NCBI GenBank assembly: GCA_017444065.1
Contig: JAFSXJ010000009.1
Location: 1 to 37,914 of the forward strand
DNA length: 37,914 bases
Origin: Paludibacteraceae bacterium
Lineage (GTDB): Bacteria > Bacteroidota > Bacteroidia > Bacteroidales > Paludibacteraceae
Direction of reading: 5' to 3'
Shown here: in pieces, positions 24,882-32,520 of the stretch
How the letters are laid out: each line of letters begins with the position of its first letter
Numbering within the stretch: the stretch's first letter is position 1
Translations under genes and position numbers: made by a program
Notes under the pieces: model-generated
Databases searched by the model: none
What the model saw: the letters and a program-made list of their open reading frames with translations, nothing else
What the model was told of the DNA's origin: nothing

Positions 24882-26158
24882 TATTCTCCCCAGAGGTGTT
24901 TCATCCATTCAGCCATCCGTTGTTCGGTGGGGCTGCCTTGCGCGTGCCAGAACGTACGGCCTTGCAATTCGTCGGGCATGAACTGCTGTTTGACAAAGTG
25001 GTTGGGATAGTCGTGCGCATACTTGTAGCCCTCGCTGTAGCCCAGTTCCTCCATCAGTTTTGTGGGTGCATTGCGCAGATGCAGGGGCACTGGTAGGTTG
25101 CCGCTCTGCTGCACTTCTCTTAATGCCTCATCTATCGCCAGATAAGCAGAATTCGACTTTTGTGATGTCGCCAGATATATTGTTGCCTCTGCCAGAGGTA
25201 TTCGCCCTTCCGGCCAGCCGATCTTGGTGAGCGTATCGAAGCACGCATTGGCAACCAGCATGGCATTCGGGTTAGCCAGACCTATATCCTCGCTGGCGGA
25301 GATTACCAGCCGCCGTGCAATGAACTTCGGATCCTCGCCTCCCGCAATCATCCGCGCCAGCCAATAGATGGCACCGTCGGGGTCACTGCCACGTATGGAC
25401 TTGATGAACGCGGAAATTATATCGTAGTGCATCTCGCCGTCCTTGTCGTACGCAACGGGGTTCTGCTGCAGCAGTTGGGTGATGGTCGTGTTGTCGATGA
25501 CCATCGTGCCGGAATTGCTGACAAGCTCGATGATGTTGAGCATCTTACGCGCATCGCCACCGGCGTAGCGCAGGATGCTTTCCGTTTCCCTGACTTCGAT
25601 ATGCTGCTCACGGATTACTTCATCCTGTTCAAGTGCACGATGGAGTAGCGTCATTAGGTCGTCCTTACCAAGAGGCTTGAGCACATACACCTGACAACGG
25701 CTCAGCAGCGGTGTTATGACCTCAAACGATGGGTTCTCCGTTGTTGCACCGATGAGCGTGACCAATCCTTCCTCCACTGCGCCGAGCAGGCTGTCCTGCT
25801 GCGATTTGCTGAACCTGTGTATCTCATCAATGAACAGGATGGGTGAGCGCTGGTCGGTCTGACTGGCAAATAGTCCTTGCTGTGTGCGGCGCACCTGCCG
25901 CGCTTTGTCTATCACGTCACGCACGTCCTTGACGCCGGATGTTACTGCCGACAGCGTGTAGAACGGACGCTCCAGCTGATGGGCGATGATACGTGCCAAT
26001 GTCGTTTTGCCTACGCCCGGAGGGCCCCACAGAATGAACGACGACAGATTGCCGCTCTCAATCATCTGCCTCAGTACCGCGCCTTCACCTACCAGGTGCT
26101 GCTGACCGATATATTCGTCTAATGTCCTTGGCCTAAGCCGTTCTGCTAATGGTGACAT
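24881..26158 (-). CDS. rarA: replication-associated recombination protein RarA (MgsA)
   Basis: A clamp-loader-like AAA+ ATPase that acts at stalled forks. It begins with LAERLRPRTLDEYIGQQHLVG and has Walker A WGPPGVGKTTLA (residues 43-54) and Walker B PILFIDEIHRF, followed by ATTENPSFEV (sensor 1) and a C-terminal tetramerisation region with SAFIKSIRGSDPDGAIYWLARM and APTKLMEELGYSEGYKYAHD. Length (425) is normal. Its start overlaps the end of recN by 13 nt and its stop overlaps hemW by TAATG, so recN, rarA and hemW form one tight unit. Confidence 0.95.
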   Translation of the reverse strand: MSPLAERLRPRTLDEYIGQQHLVGEGAVLRQMIESGNLSSFILWGPPGVGKTTLARIIAHQLERPFYTLSAVTSGVKDVRDVIDKARQVRRTQQGLFASQTDQRSPILFIDEIHRFSKSQQDSLLGAVEEGLVTLIGATTENPSFEVITPLLSRCQVYVLKPLGKDDLMTLLHRALEQDEVIREQHIEVRETESILRYAGGDARKMLNIIELVSNSGTMVIDNTTITQLLQQNPVAYDKDGEMHYDIISAFIKSIRGSDPDGAIYWLARMIAGGEDPKFIARRLVISASEDIGLANPNAMLVANACFDTLTKIGWPEGRIPLAEATIYLATSQKSNSAYLAIDEALREVQQSGNLPVPLHLRNAPTKLMEELGYSEGYKYAHDYPNHFVKQQFMPDELQGRTFWHAQGSPTEQRMAEWMKHLWGE

Positions 26159-27744
26159 GCTGCTTCTATTAGTTCGTTGGCGTTCTGTAGCGCAGAGGCG
26201 GTTGGCGTATTGCCGCTGAGCATGGTGGCTATTTCCGTGACGCGCTCGTCTGTGTTGAGCGTGCTTATGTGCGTCTCGGTGCGCGTCTTGGTGTCTTGTT
26301 TATATACTTTTATATGCTGCTCGCCGAAGGCGGCTATCTGCGGCAGGTGGGTGATGGCTATGACCTGACGGCTCTGACCCATACGGCGGAGTATATCGCC
26401 CATGCGTGTGGCTACGCTGCCGCTGACGCCGGTGTCTATCTCGTCAAAGATGATGGTCGGAAGGGCTGAGGTGTCGGCGGTCAGGGCCTTTATGGACAGC
26501 ATGATTCGTGCCACCTCACCGCCTGATGCCACATCGGCTACACGTTGGAGTGACTGCCCGAGGTTGGCGGCGAAAAGGAAGTCCACGGTGTCATGACCTG
26601 TGGCTGTATATTCTTCCGCAGGTGTGATGGCTACCTGCATGTTCGCATGCGCTATCCCCAGCTGACTGAGGTCGGCAACCAGACGTTCGGCTATTGGCTG
26701 ACACACAGCCTGACGCGTCCGGGTCAATAGGGCGGCCGCCTGCTGCAGCTGCTTATGAGCAGCCTCTTTTTCCTTTGTCAGACGCTCTATCTCGTCATCG
26801 AAATGCTCAAGAATCTGTGACTGCTTCTGCAGTCGCGACTGTTCATCCAGCAGATCACTCACAGTGCGGCAGTTGAACTTGCGAAGCAGGGTTTGTATGA
26901 GCATCAGCCGCTCCTGTACTTCTTCCAGCCGTTGCGGGTCGGCGGTTATGTTGCTCAACTTGTCTTGCGTTTCCTCTGCTATATCCTTCAGCTCAATATA
27001 ACTGCTCTCAATGCGCTCCTGCAACTCTTGTGACACGTCGCCTACACGGATGGTGCGCAAGGCTTGCAGCACGGAACGTCCTTCGCCGCTGAGTGTGTTG
27101 ATGGCTTCTGCCAGACTTGTGCGAATCTCCTCGGCATGGGATAGGGTATATTCCTCCTGCTCAAGTTCTTCCTGCTCGCCGTCATGAAGATTTGCTTCAG
27201 TCAGTTGGTTGAGTTGGAAGAGGATATAATCCGCGTCGCGTTGTGCCTGTGTGGCTTGACGCTGCAAGTCGTCCAGGGCAGCCGAGGCGGATAAGTAATT
27301 CTCATAAGCGGCGGCGTATGCTTCACGCTCGGTTTGGTTCTGCGCAATGGCATCCACCACGTCTGTCTGGAAACCGCTGTCCGCTAACAGAAGGTTCTGG
27401 TGTTGGGAGTGAATGTCTATTAATCGGGCACTCAATGCCTTCAGTTCCGCCATGCTGACAACCTCGTCGTTGACGAACGAACGGGAGCGCCCGTTGCGAT
27501 TCAACTCTCTTCGGATGATCACATCCTCCTCATGGTCAACAAATGTCGCCTCAATGACACATTTCTCCTCGCCCTCGGTGATGGTGCGTGTGTCGGCTTT
27601 GGCACCCATGACCAGTGCTAGAGCACCGAGCAGGATACTCTTGCCTGCACCGGTCTCACCGGTCAGCACCGTGAACCCGTCACCCAGCTCCAGCTCCACA
27701 TCCGCAATCAGCGCGTAGTTATGTATGGTCAAATGTCGTAGCAT
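26146..27744 (-). CDS. recN: DNA repair protein RecN
   Basis: An SMC-like ATPase for double-strand break repair. It starts MLRHLTIHNYALIADVELELG, with Walker A GETGAGKSILL (residues 31-41) and the ABC signature/Walker B region near the C-terminus (VASGGEVARIMLSIKA and IIFDEIDTGVSG), around a central coiled coil. From the ATG at 27744 it has 532 residues, close to the family length. A longer in-frame start at 27798 (TTG) would read through the leader hairpin element and is not credible. The gene lies between a repeat-bearing leader and rarA, which it overlaps. Confidence 0.95.
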   Translation of the reverse strand: MLRHLTIHNYALIADVELELGDGFTVLTGETGAGKSILLGALALVMGAKADTRTITEGEEKCVIEATFVDHEEDVIIRRELNRNGRSRSFVNDEVVSMAELKALSARLIDIHSQHQNLLLADSGFQTDVVDAIAQNQTEREAYAAAYENYLSASAALDDLQRQATQAQRDADYILFQLNQLTEANLHDGEQEELEQEEYTLSHAEEIRTSLAEAINTLSGEGRSVLQALRTIRVGDVSQELQERIESSYIELKDIAEETQDKLSNITADPQRLEEVQERLMLIQTLLRKFNCRTVSDLLDEQSRLQKQSQILEHFDDEIERLTKEKEAAHKQLQQAAALLTRTRQAVCQPIAERLVADLSQLGIAHANMQVAITPAEEYTATGHDTVDFLFAANLGQSLQRVADVASGGEVARIMLSIKALTADTSALPTIIFDEIDTGVSGSVATRMGDILRRMGQSRQVIAITHLPQIAAFGEQHIKVYKQDTKTRTETHISTLNTDERVTEIATMLSGNTPTASALQNANELIEAACHH

Positions 27745-27754
27745 AAATGTCTTT

Positions 27755-27812
27755 GCTCTTTCAGCAGCCAATCCTGGCTGCGGTCTTTGTTCTTTCAACG
27801 CAGCGGTCTTTA
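27755..27812 (-). repeat. leader element A before recN (repeat plus hairpin)
   Basis: On the minus strand the element begins at the stop of the upstream gene (TAAAGACCGC), has GAAAGAACAAAGACCGC, then a hairpin GCAGCCA/TGGCTGC around GGAT (27764-27781 on the plus strand), then TGAAAGAGCAAAG, ending about 10 nt before the recN ATG. It aligns over nearly its whole length with element B before tilS. Confidence 0.8.
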
Positions 27813-28721
27813 TTCATTTATCCTGTCGTAGGTGTTCCGGCGCGTCGGGTCAATCCGCATTAGTGTTTCATACACCAGTTTCTTCTCTTTGTCCGTACCG
27901 CCGTGGAAGATGTCCGCCAGTTCATCAGCTTTAGCGTCAAGGAAGATGGTTACGATGTAGGTCGCGGGACGTGCGGTGTTGGCTTTCTGCAGCACCTCGA
28001 TGCCCTCGGCTATACGTGCTCGACCGTTGGCTACGTTGGCGGACATCTGGTCAAGTCCCAGACGGTGGTACTCGTATATATACTCGCGGAACGGCTTGAA
28101 CGCGGCATCCTGCAGGTTCGATATGATAGCGTAGCGGTTCTTGTTGCCGCTGCTGCGGTCGTACGCGAGCCATGCCTGCTGCTCATGCTCGGTCATGCTG
28201 GCACTCTGGCAGGTCTGAACGATAGCCTCACAGGCTTCGAAGCAGCCTTGACCGCCCATGCGAGAGTAGGTGGCAAGATCCATGCCGATAATCAGATAGC
28301 AGTAGTATGCCAGCATGGCGGTCAGGTTCGTGGTGAACGTGTTCTGCTGGTACTCCAGACGGTCAAACTCCTGATAGGTGAAGTTGAAGTACTTGTCGCG
28401 GATGTTCAGCACAGGCGATGAGTACGATGTGCCATATACAGGTCGCCGGCTCTGCAGGGTCATCTCGCAGCTGTATTCATTGTCATTGACGCTACCTACA
28501 AGAATCATCATACTGCATTCGATGCGTTCCGCGTCAGCAAAGGTCATGTTCGTCCATTTGGTGGTGTTCATGTAGTCCTCGACGGATTTTTGCAGTGTCT
28601 GGAAGACCTGTTTGTTCGAGCCTTCTATCTTGTCGCTATTGACTGTGACGTGGCAGTTTATCTCTTGTGCGGCGCACCAGAGACTGCATGTGACGACCAC
28701 TATCGTCGTCAGTATCTTCAT
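27810..28721 (-). CDS. porD: DUF4835 / PorD-like protein, exported
   Basis: A 303-residue protein with signal peptide MKILTTIVVVTCSLWCAAQ and mature start near EINCHVTVN. The body carries family-like segments NTTKWTNMTFADAERIECSM, FNFTYQEFDRLEYQ and LRTDPTRRNTYDRIN-like ending. DUF4835 is annotated as the PorD component of type IX secretion; its detailed role is unclear to me. In Bacteroidota it commonly neighbours recN, as here. No other type IX genes (porV, porK-N) are in the window, so an active system is not implied. The start could be the neighbouring ATG at 28724. Confidence 0.82.
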   Translation of the reverse strand: MKILTTIVVVTCSLWCAAQEINCHVTVNSDKIEGSNKQVFQTLQKSVEDYMNTTKWTNMTFADAERIECSMMILVGSVNDNEYSCEMTLQSRRPVYGTSYSSPVLNIRDKYFNFTYQEFDRLEYQQNTFTTNLTAMLAYYCYLIIGMDLATYSRMGGQGCFEACEAIVQTCQSASMTEHEQQAWLAYDRSSGNKNRYAIISNLQDAAFKPFREYIYEYHRLGLDQMSANVANGRARIAEGIEVLQKANTARPATYIVTIFLDAKADELADIFHGGTDKEKKLVYETLMRIDPTRRNTYDRINE

Positions 28722-28724
28722 CAT

Positions 28725-28759
28725 CCTTTCACCTTTCATTTTTCACCTTTCACTTTTCA
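28725..28759 (-). repeat. five-unit TGAAANN heptad between the DUF4831 and PorD-like genes
   Basis: On the minus strand five 7-bp units, TGAAAAG, TGAAAGG, TGAAAAA, TGAAAGG, TGAAAGG, run without a gap. The second unit's TGA is the actual stop of the upstream gene (28750-28752) and the last unit touches the next ATG. Confidence 0.82.
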
Positions 28760-29817
28760 ATGGATACGAGTGCTCCGGTCAATGGGTTGAATGTGATGCG
28801 CGAGGCATTGAGCAACAGGCTGTTCAGTGGCACGCTGACGCCCCATTGTGCTACCTCGATGGGATGGCTTACCAGCTCGCGTTCACCATAGGTGACTGTT
28901 AGTTCGCCACTGCCGGGCAGGTTGTAGTAAATGGTCGGCAGACCTTTCTGGCCAGATTTCTCGGGCGATACAAGCTGGTGTGAGTGCTTGCTGATACTGA
29001 TGTTCACAGGCTCGCCGCTCAGGTCATCTGTGGCAACGATGCCGTAGTATTTACTGAAGCGGAAGAGGATGCTTTCCTCATTCTGTGCAGCGTCGGCATG
29101 GGGCGTGTAGGTGAACACTTGCTTGTGATGGATTGTGGTGCGGCGTCCGACGAACAATGCCGTCAGTTCCTGCTCGCGGCGCTCCATCTCCTGCAGTACC
29201 TGACGCAGTGCGTCGCCGTCAGCAGGCACCTTATCAACTTCACCGGCGAGAAGGTTCAGCCTCATCTCGCGGATGCGGTAGATCAGTTTGGCTGCACCCT
29301 CCGCCATCTTGGCGGTGGAGGAAGCCATGAGTTGTTCCTCCAGAAGCGGCATCAGGCGCGTGTCGGGTGTGCCGATAGTAGCCTCGCAAGCTGATGGGCA
29401 TGGCTGGTGCGGATGTCCGCAACAGGGCTTGGGGGCAGTGGGCTGGGGCAGGTTGTAACCGGCGAGTGTGCCGAATGGCGACAGACTGAGCAACAGAGCT
29501 TTGCCGGTCTTGTCCTGCAGCACGTAACTGCGCGTAGTGTCGGCACAGGCGATGGGCATGAAGGTTACGCCCTGAAGAACGAACTGCCGATGCGCTGTGG
29601 TCTGTACATCCTTGGTGCCGAGATAACGCTCGGAGTATTGGTAGAACGGACCTACCTCCGTCACAATCTCATCATACTCGGCAGTCAGCAGCAATTGCGT
29701 CTGAGGCATGTAATACACTACTACCGGCTCATCCTCGGTAAGGGTCAATGCCTGTAACTTTCCTGTCGGCATACCGCACAGCAGTACTGCCGTTATCCAA
29801 TAAGCAACTTTTTTCAT
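28750..29817 (-). CDS. DUF4831-family exported protein with Cys/His cluster
   Basis: A 355-residue protein with a signal peptide (MKKVAYWITAVLLCGMPTG), matching the Bacteroidales DUF4831 family of unknown function. A conspicuous cluster CCGHPHQPCPSAC lies at residues 132-144 (Cys132, Cys133, His135, His137, Cys140, Cys144). The central helix-rich part, YRIREMRLNLLAGEVD to LQEMERREQELTALFVG, is followed by VFTYTPHAD and a C-terminal beta-like domain. The start at 29817 avoids eight upstream residues that come from the repeat region. It sits between aroE and the PorD-like gene. Confidence 0.8.
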   Translation of the reverse strand: MKKVAYWITAVLLCGMPTGKLQALTLTEDEPVVVYYMPQTQLLLTAEYDEIVTEVGPFYQYSERYLGTKDVQTTAHRQFVLQGVTFMPIACADTTRSYVLQDKTGKALLLSLSPFGTLAGYNLPQPTAPKPCCGHPHQPCPSACEATIGTPDTRLMPLLEEQLMASSTAKMAEGAAKLIYRIREMRLNLLAGEVDKVPADGDALRQVLQEMERREQELTALFVGRRTTIHHKQVFTYTPHADAAQNEESILFRFSKYYGIVATDDLSGEPVNISISKHSHQLVSPEKSGQKGLPTIYYNLPGSGELTVTYGERELVSHPIEVAQWGVSVPLNSLLLNASRITFNPLTGALVSIEK

Positions 29818-29828
29818 ATTCTTCGAAA

Positions 29829-29856
29829 TGTCATTTATCATTTGTCAATTATCAAT
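29829..29856 (-). repeat. four-unit heptad at the aroE/DUF4831 junction
   Basis: On the minus strand the units are ATTGATA, ATTGACA, AATGATA, AATGACA, exactly 7 bp each, with one TGA per unit. The first TGA is the aroE stop (29852-29854). Confidence 0.8.
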
Positions 29857-30559
29857 TAAAAAAGATTCTCAACGCTGCCTCCGCCTGTGCCACGAACATC
29901 GCATAGCCGTTTACGGTCTGTGCACCTTGTTCCTTACCTTTCTTCAGGAACAGTGTCTCTGCGGGATTGTAGATGCAGTCGAACAGCAGGTGCTTTCCGT
30001 TTATCCCGTCCCACGGCAGGTCAGGCATCTCGCTGTCGAGCGGGAACATCCCTAATGGTGTACAGTTGGCGATAATCCGGTGCGCGGCAATCACATCTTC
30101 CGTCAGTTCGGCATAGGTAAGGTCGCCCTTGCCTGGTTGCCGGCTGACGACGCTGACATTCAGTCCCATCTGCTGCAGGGCATAGCGTACCGCGTTGGCT
30201 GCGCCGCCAGAGCCAAGCACCATAGCCTGTCTGTCCTGTTTGGTTACATAGGGTTTAATGGCTTCCGTCACGCCAATCCAGTCGGTGTTGTAGCCGTGGT
30301 GCTTATATACGACGTTCACAGCGCCTATCTCGCGGGCTACGGGGTCAATCTCGTTCAGGTAGGGTATGATGGCCTCCTTGTACGGCGAAGTGACGTTCAG
30401 TCCGTCAAGCAGGTCAAGCAGAGGCACAACCTCTTCTATCGCCTCTATCTCGTGTATCGAGTAGTCGGCGTCGATGCCGAAGGCGGCAAAACGCTCGTCG
30501 AAGAACTTCTTCGATTGTGAGTGACCCAAAGGCTTGCCTATGATTCCAAAATGTAACAT
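29852..30559 (-). CDS. aroE: shikimate dehydrogenase
   Basis: Reduces 3-dehydroshikimate to shikimate with NADPH in aromatic amino acid synthesis. The start of the protein is FGIIGKPLGHSQSKKFF, with the substrate-binding Ser residues; NVTSPYKE contains the catalytic Lys, and YNTDWIG the catalytic Asp. The dinucleotide motif is GSGGAANAVRYALQQMG, and the closing GYAMFVAQAEAALRIF carries the conserved Gln. From the ATG at 30559 it has 235 residues, a short but complete form. An alternative start at 30574 overlaps the tilS stop as ATGA, which would make the two genes coupled. Confidence 0.95.
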   Translation of the reverse strand: MLHFGIIGKPLGHSQSKKFFDERFAAFGIDADYSIHEIEAIEEVVPLLDLLDGLNVTSPYKEAIIPYLNEIDPVAREIGAVNVVYKHHGYNTDWIGVTEAIKPYVTKQDRQAMVLGSGGAANAVRYALQQMGLNVSVVSRQPGKGDLTYAELTEDVIAAHRIIANCTPLGMFPLDSEMPDLPWDGINGKHLLFDCIYNPAETLFLKKGKEQGAQTVNGYAMFVAQAEAALRIFFN

Positions 30560-30570
30560 TTCCTTTCCGT

Positions 30571-31458
30571 TCATTCAGTGAGTTCCGTACTCAATAAATA
30601 ATTCTTCTTCCGTACTGTCAAGATTGCTCCAGTCAGTTGAAATTGCTTGCCGCTCTCGCCGCGTTGCATGGCGTCGTATATGGCCTCCACGTCTTTCGGC
30701 TGGTATTCACGCAACCGCTCATATAGTTCAACCAGTTCACGTGCGCGTGACGGAACACCGTCTTGTTCATCCGCGTAGCCTTGCATGTAGGTTGCCGTGG
30801 CGCAGATGTTCTCTATTTCACCTTTCGGTCGCTCGTTAAGCCAAGCGCGCACGCTGTTGCGGCGGATGGCGGTGTCGCTGTTTGTGGAGTCCTCCACCCA
30901 TTCCAGCTTGCGTATATCGCGCAGGTAGTGGACTATATAGTCGTGTGTCGTACACAGCAACGGCCGGATAATCATCGGCTCGCCGCCTGTCACGGGATTG
31001 ACGCTCTTAGGGCGCATGCCGCCTAATCCCCGCAGTCCGGCACCCCGCAGCAGATTCATCAGTACCGTCTCCGCCTGGTCGTTCTGATGATGCGCCACGG
31101 CTATCGCCTCACATTGCTCTTCCATTGCCGCCTGCTCAAACCACCTGTACCGCAACTCTCTCGCAGCCATTTCGATGCTCATGTGCCGCTCGGCAGAATA
31201 TGCCGCAGTATCAAACGATGCCACCAGACACTTCACTCCGCGCTCTGCCGCCATCTGCCTGACAAACGCCTCGTCCCGGTCGCTTTCCTCTCCACGCAGG
31301 TGGAAGTTGCAATGTGCCACGATGCACTCGTATCCGCCTCGCTGCAGTACATCCAGCAGAGCCACGGAGTCCGCGCCGCCGCTGACGCACACCAGCACAC
31401 GTGCTCCAGTTCGGAGCAGCTTATGCGTGCGAATATATTGTTGTACTCTGCGTAACAT
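30571..31458 (-). CDS. tilS: tRNA(Ile)-lysidine synthase, compact form
   Basis: Converts C34 of the tRNA-Ile (CAU) anticodon to lysidine. The PP-loop is SGGADSVALL (residues 25-34), and AHCNFHLRGEESDRDEAFV and AVAHHQNDQAETVLMNLLRGAGLRGLGGM are strongly conserved TilS blocks. At 295 residues it is much shorter than the ~430-residue E. coli enzyme and ends soon after an NTD2-like stretch (GKQFQLTGAILTVRKKNYLL); the usual C-terminal domains are absent. A similarly short enzyme is known from Aquifex. I place the start at 31458; upstream in-frame codons are repeat element B. Confidence 0.92.
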   Translation of the reverse strand: MLRRVQQYIRTHKLLRTGARVLVCVSGGADSVALLDVLQRGGYECIVAHCNFHLRGEESDRDEAFVRQMAAERGVKCLVASFDTAAYSAERHMSIEMAARELRYRWFEQAAMEEQCEAIAVAHHQNDQAETVLMNLLRGAGLRGLGGMRPKSVNPVTGGEPMIIRPLLCTTHDYIVHYLRDIRKLEWVEDSTNSDTAIRRNSVRAWLNERPKGEIENICATATYMQGYADEQDGVPSRARELVELYERLREYQPKDVEAIYDAMQRGESGKQFQLTGAILTVRKKNYLLSTELTE

Positions 31459-31469
31459 TATCGGCTTTT

Positions 31470-31522
31470 CTCTTTGAGCAGGCACAGCCTGCGGTCTTTC
31501 TTCTTTCAGCGTTAGCGGTCTA
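31470..31522 (-). repeat. leader element B before tilS (repeat plus hairpin)
   Basis: On the minus strand this begins at the stop of the regulator gene (TAGACCGC), then GAAAGAAGAAAGACCGC, a hairpin GCAGGC/GCCTGC around TGT, then TCAAAGAGAAAAG, ending 11 nt before the tilS ATG. Element A before recN has the same order; the stem differs by a C-to-G change matched by the opposite change in the other arm. Confidence 0.8.
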
Positions 31523-32455
31523 TATATCAACCAAATGGTTGACAATCGCGTAAATCGTCAGTCCTGCCGTTGAATGGATGTTCAGTTTCTTGGCTATATT
31601 TTTCCTGTGTGATAGCACGGTGTGCAGCGACAGATGCAGTTTGTCGGCAATCTCCTTGTTCATCAGTCCTTGCACTACGAGTGTCAGCACTTCTTTCTCA
31701 CGTTTGCTGAGTTCCTCGCTCGCATCTTTCGGCGTAGCGGTCTTTCTTCTTTCAGTGTAGCGGTCTTTCTTCTGAACAAGTGCCGGACGGAGTATCTCAT
31801 CCTCGATGGCACAGTGTGTCTTCAGTTCCTCCTCGGTCTGGTAGATGCCGAGCAGCACGGTGGTCATCAGCTCGTTGGCAAACGGGTAGGTGGAGTGGGC
31901 GGGGTAGTACTTGACAATCAGGTTCACCAGTTCGTGCAGTTTCTGCGCTATGTGCCGGTCATCGGTGGCATGTTCCTCCAGCCTGCCGTCATTCTCGTGC
32001 TCGATGTGGGTGCGTATCTCCTGTACATATTCGTCAAAGTACCGCACTATCAGCATGGGTATCTGGTTGTCGGCGGCCGTTGGGTTGATGGCTTCTATCA
32101 GTTGCCGCCTGAGCCGTGGCAGAAGGAAGTCCAGAAAGTACGTATGTGCGTTCTTCAGGTACATCTGCAACGTCGGCAGGTCAATATCCTCAGATAATCT
32201 GTATTCTGTCAGCGCGGGTGTACCCAAAGAGCTTGCTCGCGTGGGGTACATTGTAGCGGTCTGGGGCCTGTCTGCGGAGTGGTCTAAATTCACAATCGCC
32301 AGAAATGTCGGCGTATGTATCCCGTGCTCGCGGCATACGGCCTCGATGGTCTTGTCGCCCACGCCCATGGGGATGCCGAAGCGGCTGACTATCTGCATAG
32401 CCTGCCTGTCTTGCGACAGAAGCTCGCTCATTTTGTCTGTTTCTCGATATATCAT
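31520..32455 (-). CDS. hemerythrin-like diiron domain fused to a LuxR-type DNA-binding domain
   Basis: A 311-residue putative transcription regulator that may sense oxygen, NO or oxidative stress. The N-terminus (MSELLSQ and RFGIPMGVGDKTIEAVCREHG) resembles the N-terminal domain found before YtfE/ScdA-type proteins. The middle has all six residues expected for a YtfE-like diiron site: His104, His150, Glu154, His168, His214, Glu218 (the last two in HCAIE). The C-terminus (about 248-309) is a LuxR helix-turn-helix: SKREKEVLTLVVQGLMNKEIADKL, then SLHTVLSHRKNIAKKLN. The start at 32455 is inferred (32431 is the next ATG). An in-frame extension to 33271 is antisense to the FGE gene and was rejected. 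Its gene contains repeat C in the linker. Confidence 0.85.
   Translation of the reverse strand: MIYRETDKMSELLSQDRQAMQIVSRFGIPMGVGDKTIEAVCREHGIHTPTFLAIVNLDHSADRPQTATMYPTRASSLGTPALTEYRLSEDIDLPTLQMYLKNAHTYFLDFLLPRLRRQLIEAINPTAADNQIPMLIVRYFDEYVQEIRTHIEHENDGRLEEHATDDRHIAQKLHELVNLIVKYYPAHSTYPFANELMTTVLLGIYQTEEELKTHCAIEDEILRPALVQKKDRYTERRKTATPKDASEELSKREKEVLTLVVQGLMNKEIADKLHLSLHTVLSHRKNIAKKLNIHSTAGLTIYAIVNHLVDI
31725..31776 (-). repeat. repeat C, two 23-bp units inside the regulator gene
   Basis: On the minus strand a unit close to GAAAGAAGAAAGACCGCTAC occurs as a near tandem pair, matching element B (31470-31522) over about 30 bases. It encodes KKDRYTERRKTATPKDA (residues 229-245), the linker between the diiron domain and the LuxR domain, in frame. 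Confidence 0.8.
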
Positions 32456-32480
32456 TGTCTTGTCACTCACTGAGTCATCC

Positions 32481-32520
32481 ACTACTGAACAACCTTGAAC
32501 CACCCTGAACCACCCTGAAG
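32481..32520 (-). repeat. four decamer tandem repeats in the regulator leader
   Basis: On the minus strand, 10-bp units with the pattern TTCAGGGTGG (twice, identical), TTCAAGGTTG and TTCAGTAGTG, exactly 10 bp apart, about one DNA helix turn. They lie in the leader between the predicted promoter and the ATG at 32455. Confidence 0.75.

Noticed and set aside
31522-31545. Upstream start for tilS with 29 extra residues
   Set aside because: Those codons come from the leader repeat and overlap the end of the regulator gene; the family begins near MLRRVQQYIRTH.
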